A stretch of 5,613 nucleotides of DNA. It comes from JBKJVQ01 sp046717125 (GTDB taxonomy: Bacteria > Pseudomonadota > Alphaproteobacteria > Rhizobiales > Methyloligellaceae). Location: assembly GCA_046717125.1 (NCBI GenBank), contig JBKJVQ010000149.1, forward strand, positions 1 to 5,613, given 5' to 3'. The notes below the pieces were generated by a model, which was not told the DNA's origin, searched no databases, and was given only the letters and a program-made list of their open reading frames with translations. This document shows, piece after piece, positions 1-5,151 of this stretch (position 1 is the first letter of the stretch; the number at the start of each line of letters is the position of its first letter). A program made the translations under genes and the position numbers.

Positions 1-407
1 TCACCGAGCCGCGTCTCGGCATCTGCGAGGATCGCCGCATGGTCAAAAGCGAGATCGAGCCCGCGCCAGTCTTCGATCCATTCGGCTGACGCTGCATCAT
101 CCCCCGCCACCGGCTCGGCTTCGTCGACACGCGCGAGATACACCACGCTGACCGAGTGTCCGCGTGGATCGCGTGCAGGGTCCGAATAGACGCCCAGCAG
201 TTCAAGATCGGTGAGCGCGATGCCTGTCTCCTCGCGCACTTCGCGGCGGCAGGAATCTTCGACACGCTCGCCGACATCGACGAAACCCCCTGGCAGCGCA
301 TAGGCGCCCTCGAATGGAGGATGCCCGCGCCGGATGAGGAGCGTGCGCCCCTGCCCGTCCCGCACCACGCAGTCGACGGTCAGCTTCGGCGTTTCGGGTG
401 CGGACAT
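1..407 (-). CDS. NUDIX hydrolase, ADP-ribose pyrophosphatase-like (3' end beyond window)
   Basis: Reading leftward from an ATG at 407-405, 135 residues are visible and the frame is still open at base 1. Residues 41-63 match the Nudix box GX5EX7REUXEEXGU at every position: G41, E47, R55, E56, E59, E60, G62 and I63. This helix-loop-helix binds the catalytic Mg2+ in enzymes that hydrolyse nucleoside diphosphates linked to another group. A later stretch, SDPARDPRGHSVSVVYLARV, resembles short bacterial ADP-ribose pyrophosphatase-type members, but Nudix substrate cannot be fixed from sequence. Such proteins usually have about 140-150 residues, so only a few are probably missing. No signal peptide is seen, so it should be cytosolic. 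The start lies 17 bp after the peroxiredoxin stop, on the same strand, implying co-transcription. The ribosome site is weak: GGAAAG sits very close to the ATG. Family assignment is firm; substrate is uncertain. Confidence 0.9.
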   Translation of the reverse strand, partial: MSAPETPKLTVDCVVRDGQGRTLLIRRGHPPFEGAYALPGGFVDVGERVEDSCRREVREETGIALTDLELLGVYSDPARDPRGHSVSVVYLARVDEAEPVAGDDAASAEWIEDWRGLDLAFDHAAILADAETRLG

Positions 408-424
408 GGACTTTCCGTAGCGAC

Positions 425-1087
425 CTAACCCCGCGGCTGGGGCACGATCCGCAGATACGGTTTCTTCGTCACAAACCCGCCGGGATATTTCGACTTGGCA
501 TCGGCGTCCGAGACGGAAGGCAGAATGATAACGTCGTCGCCGTCCTTCCAGTCGGCGGGCGTCGAAACCTGATGTTTTGCCGTGAGCTGCATCGAGTCGA
601 TCGCGCGCAGAATCTCGGCGAAGTTCCGCCCGGTGGTCATCGGATAGGCCAGCATCAGCTTGATCTTCTTGTCGGGACCAATGACGAAGACGGTGCGCAC
701 CGTGGCGTTATCGGCCGGCGTTCGTCCGGCGCTGTCGTTCGGCGCCTCGGCGGGAAGCATGCCGTACAGTTTGGCGACGTTCAAATCCCTGTCCCCGATC
801 ATCGGATAGTTCGGCCGATAGCCGGTCGCGTCTGCGATATCGTCCCCCCACTTCCTGTGATCCTCGACCGGATCGATCGAGACCGAAATGATCTTCACGT
901 CGCGGCGATCGAACTCGGGCTTCAAGTGCGCCATCGATCCGAGTTCGGTCGTGCAGACCGGTGTGAAGACTTTAGGGTGCGAAAACAGTACGCCCCAGCT
1001 TGTCCCGAGCCAGTCGTGAAAGCCGATGCGCCCTTCCGTCGTGTCCGCCTCGAAATCCGGCGCAGTGTCGTTGATTCTCAGCGTCAT
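425..1087 (-). CDS. 1-Cys peroxiredoxin (Prx6 / AhpC-TSA family)
   Basis: A 220-residue protein of normal Prx6-subfamily length. It would reduce hydrogen peroxide and organic hydroperoxides in the cytosol through a cysteine that becomes a sulfenic acid. The active-site motif PxxxTxxC is present as P38, T42 and C45 within HPKVFTPVCTTELG, with the supporting arginine at R131 in TVRTVFVIGP. C45 is the only cysteine in the protein, so no resolving cysteine exists within the chain and an outside thiol must recycle it. The C-terminal part (about 175-220, with PADWKDGDDVIILPSV and YPGGF) is the extra domain typical of the 1-Cys group and not of short AhpC proteins. The residue before the FTPVC core is Val40, where I recall Asp being usual. 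The start is supported by GGAG seven bases before the ATG. The NUDIX gene follows at 17 bp; zevB lies 90 bp upstream. No peroxide-sensing regulator is in view. Confidence 0.95.
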   Translation of the reverse strand: MTLRINDTAPDFEADTTEGRIGFHDWLGTSWGVLFSHPKVFTPVCTTELGSMAHLKPEFDRRDVKIISVSIDPVEDHRKWGDDIADATGYRPNYPMIGDRDLNVAKLYGMLPAEAPNDSAGRTPADNATVRTVFVIGPDKKIKLMLAYPMTTGRNFAEILRAIDSMQLTAKHQVSTPADWKDGDDVIILPSVSDADAKSKYPGGFVTKKPYLRIVPQPRG

Positions 1088-1177
1088 ATGGAAACTCCGG
1101 GAGCGCGGGCCTCAGTCGTCTAAGTTGAAATGTAGGGGGCCTTCCCCCCGTACCGCAAGCGCGGCCGGGTAGAGGCG
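1088..1177 (-). promoter_or_regulatory. zevB-peroxiredoxin gap with tentative peroxiredoxin promoter
   Basis: This 90-bp gap separates the zevB stop from the peroxiredoxin start on the minus strand. A possible -10, TACATT, lies at 1134-1129 (minus reading), with TTGCGG about 18 bp upstream as a poor -35. The G5/C5 hairpin described separately falls between these two boxes, which makes the promoter reading shaky. GGAG at about 1098-1095 is the ribosome site. The promoter is an inference from consensus alone. Confidence 0.25.
1135..1149 (-). terminator. GC hairpin after zevB, possible terminator
   Basis: Five G at 1135-1139 can pair with C in 1144-1149 across a four-base loop, giving a short, very GC-rich stem. 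In the minus direction it is 29 bases past the zevB stop and is followed by TACATTTC, which is only moderately T-rich. It could weaken read-through from zevAB into the peroxiredoxin gene. The stem is short and the T tract imperfect, so this is a weak call. Confidence 0.35.
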
Positions 1178-2218
1178 TCAGAACGGCCGCGCGGGGCCAA
1201 GCGAGGCGGCGAACAAGACGGCCCCGAGCAGGAAAATCGCAGCCGCGCCGCCGAGGCTGCACGCGGTCCAGATCGTGGACGCCCAGCCGGAGCCCGCGCC
1301 TGCATATCTAAGCGCGAAGTCGCGAGAACCGACCGCCAGCGCCGCGAGTGCAGAGACCGTGATGGCGGTGCCGAGCGCCATCACGAATGTCGCCGCAACC
1401 CCGGCCCAGAACAGGTCCTGCGCCAGCGCGAAGATGAGGACGAGGATTGCGCCCGTACACGGACGGATGCCGACCGCCGCGACGACCGCCGCCATGGATT
1501 TGAGCGTCACGGGCTGTTTCAGCGCATCGGCCGGCGGCGCGTGCAAATGACCGCAGCCGCAATTGTGATCGTGATCGTGCCCTGCATGGTGTCCGTGCGC
1601 GTGGCGATCGTCGTGTTGAAGCGCCGATCCGCGCCGGAACAAGGCCAGCAGTTCCCGCACCAGCAGATAGAGGCCGAGGCCTGCAATCAGCGCATAGCTC
1701 GCTGTTTCGAGCGTGTTCGCCCACCCCGTAATGCGCGCGCCGGAACTGTTGAACAGTATGGCCAAAAGTCCCACCAGCGCGACTGCCGTTAGCGCCTGCG
1801 CGATGGCGGAGACGAATGACAGGACGATACCGCGCCGCACCGTCTCTTCGTTGGCGAGCACGTAGGAGGAAATCACCGCCTTGCCGTGGCCCGGCCCTGC
1901 CGCATGCACGATGCCGTAGCCAAACGAGAGTGCGATCAGCACGAGCATTCCGGCGGCTGCGCGTTCGGTCTTCAGCGTCTCGATGGAGTCGCCGAGTTGC
2001 CGATGGAGGCGTTGCTGCACGGCCAGAAAGCGCTGTCCGAGCGCGTCGAACCAGCCGCCGCTTTCAACCGGCGCGGCTGCAGGCGGCGCGCCCGGCACAC
2101 CGAACGGCGAGCCTTGCGCAAACCCTTCCGTCGCCGGAGCGATCAGGACAGCGCATAGAGCCGCAAGAAGCAGCCCCATCAGCGCCTGTCGGAGACCGCG
2201 CGGCATCAGCCGGCGCAT
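1178..2218 (-). CDS. zevB: NicO/RcnA-family metal transporter, ZevB-like
   Basis: A polytopic inner-membrane protein of 346 residues. A hydrophobic N-terminal segment (about 10-34) is followed by a Pro/Ala-rich linker, then hydrophobic segments near 90-105, 130-155, 172-193, 241-266, 270-296 and 320-340. The NicO signature HAAGPGHGKAV is at 105-115, and the second, RPCTGA, is at 252-257. Between the segments, residues 202-226 carry ten His and two Cys (C220, C222), a likely metal-binding loop. NicO proteins include nickel/cobalt exporters such as RcnA, so 'nickel/cobalt transporter' is the default label. The pairing with a DUF1007 gene matches ZevAB of Haemophilus influenzae, a zinc-utilisation pair, and the divergent znuA-like gene supports zinc. 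Direction of transport is not shown. The gene overlaps zevA; an alternative ATG five codons in, at 2206-2204, overlaps the zevA TGA by one base (TGATG). Neither start has a clear ribosome site, so translational coupling is likely. Confidence 0.85.
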   Translation of the reverse strand: MRRLMPRGLRQALMGLLLAALCAVLIAPATEGFAQGSPFGVPGAPPAAAPVESGGWFDALGQRFLAVQQRLHRQLGDSIETLKTERAAAGMLVLIALSFGYGIVHAAGPGHGKAVISSYVLANEETVRRGIVLSFVSAIAQALTAVALVGLLAILFNSSGARITGWANTLETASYALIAGLGLYLLVRELLALFRRGSALQHDDRHAHGHHAGHDHDHNCGCGHLHAPPADALKQPVTLKSMAAVVAAVGIRPCTGAILVLIFALAQDLFWAGVAATFVMALGTAITVSALAALAVGSRDFALRYAGAGSGWASTIWTACSLGGAAAIFLLGAVLFAASLGPARPF

Positions 2219-2850
2219 TCGATGCGGGCGGCCTGGCTCAGCGTTGCGCCGAAATTGCTGTCGGGACCGAGCTGGCTGAAGAAGGACTCCGACAGATCGT
2301 TCGGGTTCCCTTCCTTCGGCGCCTGCGGCAGCTTGGCGGCGCAGCCTTTCGGCGCGTCCGCGGCGAATGTGATCGGCGTGTCGGCCGCGAAGGAGAAGGC
2401 GACGTAGTAGCTTGGATCGTAGACATCGAGCTCGAGCGTGCCGAGCCGCGCGTCGATCGGCGAGGTGAGCGGCAACGTGAAGGCGAGCGTGACGACACCG
2501 GCCTTTTCCTCGACGAGGTAGTCGACGGGTTCCGACAGAGCCACTTCCGCATCCGCGGCTTTCACGACGGTGAAGTAGCCGAAATCCTTTAGCGAGGAGA
2601 TGTTCACCGCGGCGAGCGGCTCGAGCTCGGCCTTCGAATATTTCCCGTCAAGATCGGTATCGAGGCCCTGAAGTGCGGTCGCCGAGTAGAATTTGTCGAA
2701 CACCCAGGTGTGCCGGACGCCAGTCACCCGGCCGTCCTTGTCGAACTGCATCATGGTGCGGGCCGTGACCCAGACATGAGGATGCGCGTCGGCCGGACCA
2801 GGCGATCCGAGCACGAGCGCGACAACCGCTCCGAAGAGGGCGAACCGCAT
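2206..2850 (-). CDS. zevA: DUF1007 periplasmic metal-handling protein, ZevA-like
   Basis: A 214-residue exported protein of the DUF1007 family. Residues 1-22 are a Sec signal ending in ADA, so the mature protein would begin HPHVWV, a His-rich N terminus typical of this family. Residues 64-75 fit a canonical EF-hand loop: D64, D66, D68, G69 and E75. Two cysteines, C170 and C212, could form a disulfide in the periplasm. In H. influenzae ZevA binds zinc and works with ZevB; here the same two genes are fused by overlap (stop TGA at 2208-2206 inside the zevB 5' end). No membrane segment follows the signal, so it should be soluble or held by ZevB. The start is backed by GGGAGG four bases before the ATG. 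Family and export are clear; zinc as ligand rests on the relative and on the neighbouring znuA-like gene. Confidence 0.87.
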   Translation of the reverse strand: MRFALFGAVVALVLGSPGPADAHPHVWVTARTMMQFDKDGRVTGVRHTWVFDKFYSATALQGLDTDLDGKYSKAELEPLAAVNISSLKDFGYFTVVKAADAEVALSEPVDYLVEEKAGVVTLAFTLPLTSPIDARLGTLELDVYDPSYYVAFSFAADTPITFAADAPKGCAAKLPQAPKEGNPNDLSESFFSQLGPDSNFGATLSQAARIECAG

Positions 2851-2871
2851 ACAGCCTCCCGAGATTCGTCA

Positions 2872-2910
2872 GTTCCACATTGTAGAATCGAATATGGCCG
2901 AAAATCAGCG
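2872..2910 (-). promoter_or_regulatory. Candidate zevAB promoter
   Basis: On the minus strand TACAAT (2884-2879) matches the -10 consensus at five of six bases. The expected -35 position, near 2902-2907, holds only a weak TGATTT/CTGATT. Transcription from here would leave a leader of roughly 20 bases before the zevA ATG at 2850. The Zur-like palindrome is about 57 bp upstream of this -10, too far to block it by simple overlap. Confidence 0.35.
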
Positions 2911-2921
2911 TCGATCTTCGA

Positions 2922-2949
2922 TTGGCAAATCCCCTATGCTTGTTACACT
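2922..2949 (+). promoter_or_regulatory. Candidate sigma-70 promoter for znuA
   Basis: TTGGCA at 2922-2927 matches the -35 consensus at five of six bases. After a 16-bp spacer, TACACT at 2944-2949 matches four of six -10 bases. The -10 lies wholly inside the 15-bp palindrome, the arrangement expected of a promoter shut off by a bound repressor. Expected transcription start is near 2956, leaving a leader of about 23 bases with the ribosome site. Read from consensus only. Confidence 0.5.
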
Positions 2950-2955
2950 GTAACA
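2941..2955. promoter_or_regulatory. Zur-like operator palindrome
   Basis: TGTTACACTGTAACA is a perfect 7-1-7 inverted repeat. Compared with the core of the gammaproteobacterial Zur box as I recall it (TGTTATANTATAACA), it differs only at one symmetric pair of bases. Zur is the Fur-family zinc repressor that shuts off zinc uptake genes when zinc is plentiful. The site is 23 bp before the znuA GTG start and covers its likely -10. A second TAACA follows at 2956-2960, and TTGTTA (2940-2945) with TAACAA (2956-2961) forms a second, offset inverted repeat. No zur gene is in the window. Other Fur-family members cannot be excluded from the site alone. Confidence 0.7.
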
Positions 2956-2978
2956 TAACAATTGAGGGAGAAAGACAC

Positions 2979-3995
2979 GTGCGTCTCAAATGTCTCGCCG
3001 TCGCAACGGCGCTGGCGATAGCGCCAAATCCGGCGGATGCGGCGACCCAGGATCTCAACGTGACGGTGACGATTCGTCCGATCCATGCGCTGGTCGCACG
3101 GATCATGGAAGGTGCGGGCGAACCTCAACTGCTGATCACCGGTGGTGCGTCACCCCATTCCTATGCGCTCAAGCCTTCGGATGCGCGCTCGCTCGCGGAA
3201 TCCGATCTCGTGATCCGGGTGAGCCCGGCATTGGAAGTCTCGCTGAACGGTGCACTCCAAACCCTGCCCCGCAAGGCTACCGTCATTTCCCTCGACGGGA
3301 CGCCGGGCATCGTCAAGCTCGACATGCGCGAAGGCGGCGTCTGGGAGACCCACTCGCATGGCGGAGAGGATCACGATCATGACCATGAGGAACACGCGCG
3401 CGACGATGGCCATCATGACCATGACGCACACGGCGCGGACGGACACGAGGCGCGCGAGCACAGCCAGGACAATCTCGACGCCCATCTCTGGCTCGACCCG
3501 CGCAACGCGAAGGCGATCGTGACCCATGTGAAGAACGCGCTGGTGAGGCTGAGCCCGGAGCAGAAGGCCCTCTTCGAGAAGAATGCCGCCGCTACAATCC
3601 GCGAACTCGACACGCTGGACGCCGACCTCGAAGCCATGACGCGCCCGGTGCGTGACCGTCCCTTCATCGTGTTTCACGATGCCTATCAATATTTCGAGAA
3701 GCGGTACGGCCTGAATGCCGCAGGCTCCGTTACGGTCAGCCCCGAGCGCCAGCCCGGTGCGCGCCGCATCATGGAATTGCGCCGCAAGATCGCGGACGTC
3801 GATGCGGCGTGCGTATTCGCCGAGCCGCAGTTTGAGCCGAGGCTGATCGAAACCATCGTCGAGGGCAGCGGCGCGAAATCCGGTGTCCTCGATCCGGAAG
3901 GGACAGGCATGGCCGAGGGCAAGGACGGCTATTTCGACCTGATGCGCGACCTCGGCCGCAACCTCGCCGATTGCCTCGGGCGGTCCGAGGGTTGA
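2979..3995 (+). CDS. znuA: ZnuA-type zinc ABC transporter substrate-binding protein
   Basis: A 338-residue periplasmic zinc-binding lipocalin-free receptor of the cluster A-I family, which captures Zn(II) and hands it to the ZnuB permease and ZnuC ATPase. Residues 1-21 or 22 are a Sec signal (ending NPADA-A). The metal ligands expected from E. coli ZnuA are present: H60 in GASPHSYALKPSD, H169 in DAHLWLDP, H233 in FHDAYQYFEKRYG and D305 in LDPEG. C278 and C332 match the conserved disulfide. Residues 125-161 form the ZnuA-type acidic His-rich loop, with 12 His, which separates zinc from manganese receptors. The start chosen is GTG, eight bases after GAGGGAGAAA-type ribosome-site sequence; a TTG 19 codons upstream would place the promoter and operator within the gene and spoil the signal peptide. 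It is divergent from zevAB. No znuB or znuC is visible, so the permease must be elsewhere. Confidence 0.94.
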   Translation: MRLKCLAVATALAIAPNPADAATQDLNVTVTIRPIHALVARIMEGAGEPQLLITGGASPHSYALKPSDARSLAESDLVIRVSPALEVSLNGALQTLPRKATVISLDGTPGIVKLDMREGGVWETHSHGGEDHDHDHEEHARDDGHHDHDAHGADGHEAREHSQDNLDAHLWLDPRNAKAIVTHVKNALVRLSPEQKALFEKNAAATIRELDTLDADLEAMTRPVRDRPFIVFHDAYQYFEKRYGLNAAGSVTVSPERQPGARRIMELRRKIADVDAACVFAEPQFEPRLIETIVEGSGAKSGVLDPEGTGMAEGKDGYFDLMRDLGRNLADCLGRSEG

Positions 3996-4004
3996 AGGAG
4001 CGAG

Positions 4005-4051
4005 AATGGGCCGGCGGTGAAATGCGGCCCATTGGCTCAGATTAATTGAGC
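4005..4051. terminator. Hairpins between convergent znuA and L,D-transpeptidase genes
   Basis: AATGGGCCG (4005-4013) pairs perfectly with CGGCCCATT (4025-4033) across an 11-base loop. A second, smaller stem, GCTCA (4035-4039) with TGAGC (4047-4051), follows directly. Both sit in the 64-bp gap between two converging genes, so a shared two-way terminator is the natural reading. Neither strand has a strong T tract, although the A/T ends of the first stem help slightly, so termination strength is unsure. Confidence 0.55.
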
Positions 4052-4059
4052 GCGGTTGA

Positions 4060-4644
4060 CTACCATTCGCCCGCGTAGCGCTTCCAGGTCACGACTACCT
4101 TCGCGCCGACTCGAGTGCGGTTATAGAGATCGATCGCATCCTGATTGTACATGCGGATACAGCCCTTCGACACGCTGGTGCCGATGGTCCAGGGCGCGTC
4201 CGTGCCATGGATGCGGTACATGGATGCTCCAAGATAGAGCGCGCGCGGCCCGAGCGGGTTCATCGGATGACCGCCTGGCACGAAAGCCGGCAGCTTCGGA
4301 TTTTCGCGGCGCATCTCGGGTGTGGGCGTCCAGCCGGGATTGACCCGCTTCTGGCTCACATGGCTCACGCCAGACCAGCGGCTCTGCTCGCGGGGGATGG
4401 CGATCGGGTATGAGATCGCCCGGTTGCCGCCGAGGACGTAATACAGCCGGCGATCGCCGAAGCTTACGATGATCGAACCCGGCCGCTCCCGGGAGATGAA
4501 ATGCGTTTCGTGCGCGCCGCCGCCTGCGCCGCCGAACAGCATGTCGAAGAAACCCTGCGCCGCGGCTGGCTTGGGCGCTGAGATCGCCAGACCAACGATC
4601 GCGGCAAGCAGCGCGAGGCTGCGGATTGCGGCGAAAACTTTCAT
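4060..4644 (-). CDS. L,D-transpeptidase (YkuD domain), exported
   Basis: A 194-residue envelope protein. Residues 1-29 are a Sec signal ending PAAA, so the mature protein would start near Q30. The YkuD domain spans about 57-187. Its catalytic signature is complete: H146 in YRIHGTD, then SKGCIRM with S159, G161, nucleophile C162 and R164. These enzymes make 3-3 cross-links in peptidoglycan, or attach lipoproteins to it, by attacking the tetrapeptide stem through the cysteine. A small Gly-rich stretch (about 38-44) links the signal to the domain, and no peptidoglycan-binding domain (LysM or PG_binding_1) is attached. The start is supported by GAGGGGA about seven bases before the ATG. It converges on znuA and shows no functional tie to the zinc genes. 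Which reaction it performs cannot be told from sequence. Confidence 0.94.
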   Translation of the reverse strand: MKVFAAIRSLALLAAIVGLAISAPKPAAAQGFFDMLFGGAGGGAHETHFISRERPGSIIVSFGDRRLYYVLGGNRAISYPIAIPREQSRWSGVSHVSQKRVNPGWTPTPEMRRENPKLPAFVPGGHPMNPLGPRALYLGASMYRIHGTDAPWTIGTSVSKGCIRMYNQDAIDLYNRTRVGAKVVVTWKRYAGEW

Positions 4645-4670
4645 GCTACGGTCCCCTCGATATTCAATCT

Positions 4671-4685
4671 CGGCGCTTGGCGCCG
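4671..4685. repeat. Tight GC hairpin upstream of L,D-transpeptidase
   Basis: CGGCGC (4671-4676) pairs perfectly with GCGCCG (4680-4685) across a three-base loop. In the minus direction it lies between the stop of the small ORF at 4701 and the transpeptidase ribosome site at about 4660. It lacks a good T tract, so it may be a leader structure, a weak terminator or chance in GC-rich DNA. Confidence 0.3.
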
Positions 4686-4700
4686 GTCTTGGCCTCTTCC

Positions 4701-4964
4701 CTAGCGATACTTGTCACTTGAGTCGGAAGAGACGGGCCGAAACCTATCGGCGCGGTGGGCGCCCAGCGCCGGCGCGGATGGGCCCGCGGCCGCCAGCAGG
4801 CGTCCAGTTGCGTCACACAAATGCATGACCCCCTCCTCATTGCGCAGCACCCTGGTCCGCCGCGCATTCGCGTTCAGACCGACTACCGCCGCTTTCACCA
4901 TTTTGGGCGGCGGTTGGCTCCGCTTCAAGATGGCAACGCGCAACAACCGCTTCGGATCGATCAT
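4701..4964 (-). CDS. Possible small basic protein, unknown function
   Basis: I do not recognise this 87-residue reading frame. It begins MIDPKRLLRVAILKRSQ, is basic in its first half (many Lys/Arg, with PPP at 18-20), has a short apolar stretch near 55-62, and ends in a Ser/Asp-rich polar tail. There is no signal peptide or membrane segment. In its favour are AGGAAAG eight bases before the ATG and third codon positions that are about three quarters G or C by hand count, strongest in the first half. Against it are the lack of any known domain and the fact that the frame stays open upstream into the TRAP receptor gene, showing that long chance frames occur here. The transpeptidase gene follows 56 bp after its stop on the same strand. 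It may be real, a decayed gene, or chance. Confidence 0.3.
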   Translation of the reverse strand: MIDPKRLLRVAILKRSQPPPKMVKAAVVGLNANARRTRVLRNEEGVMHLCDATGRLLAAAGPSAPALGAHRADRFRPVSSDSSDKYR

Positions 4965-4985
4965 AGTCAGCACTTTCCTAACAAG

Positions 4986-5005
4986 CTGTGTGCTTTGGGA
5001 CACAG
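4986..5005. repeat. Inverted repeat CTGTGT-N8-ACACAG
   Basis: Two perfect 6-bp arms separated by eight bases lie 22-41 bp upstream of the small ORF start on the minus strand. The spacing would suit either a hairpin or a dimeric repressor site. I cannot name a regulator for it, and a repeat this short can arise by chance. Confidence 0.3.
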
Positions 5006-5151
5006 GTTCGGGAGTTGCCCTTGAAATCGTTCGAGAAACGTAATTCCCCGCCTTGCTCCCAAGGGTTTGAGCGTTAGGTTCCTCTACAGTCCTCAGGTTC
5101 GAGGGGCCGGAGGCCGATGATCCGCGACGGGTTCTGGATACGTTGGAGCGC

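Larger units (their letters stand above)
4645..5151. other. 507-bp region without a recognised gene
   Basis: This stretch separates the divergent L,D-transpeptidase and TRAP receptor genes. It contains a possible small minus-strand ORF (4701-4964), a 6-bp-stem hairpin with a TTG loop (4671-4685), and an inverted repeat (4986-5005), each listed separately. From 5006 to 5151 I see no convincing promoter box or repeat. It must hold the promoter of the TRAP receptor gene and probably that of the transpeptidase, but no clear -35/-10 pair stands out for either. Confidence 0.6.

Noticed and set aside
398..1123. 241-residue plus-strand reading frame
   Set aside because: It lies antisense to the peroxiredoxin gene, is full of Arg and Val as expected from a GC-rich shadow frame, and has no recognisable domain.
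1816..2592. 258-residue plus-strand reading frame
   Set aside because: Antisense to zevB and zevA with Arg/Ala-rich composition; the opposite strand has clear signal peptides and family motifs.
2886..2923. 7-bp inverted repeat AATCGAA / TTCGATT with 24-bp spacing
   Set aside because: Short arms, long spacer and no extension; such pairs are expected by chance and no regulator is known to me for it.
2922..2978. In-frame TTG start that would lengthen ZnuA by 19 residues
   Set aside because: The extension would encode across the promoter and Zur-like palindrome, has no ribosome site, and puts a non-signal sequence ahead of a good Sec signal that starts at the GTG.
3353..3465. Repeated CAT/GAC/CAC-type codons, which look like a tandem DNA repeat
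   Set aside because: They encode the acidic His-rich loop of ZnuA; spacing is irregular and there is no fixed repeat unit.
4711..5043. 110-residue plus-strand reading frame in the gene-free gap
   Set aside because: No ribosome site seen before its start, no domain, and the opposite-strand frame has the better start context.
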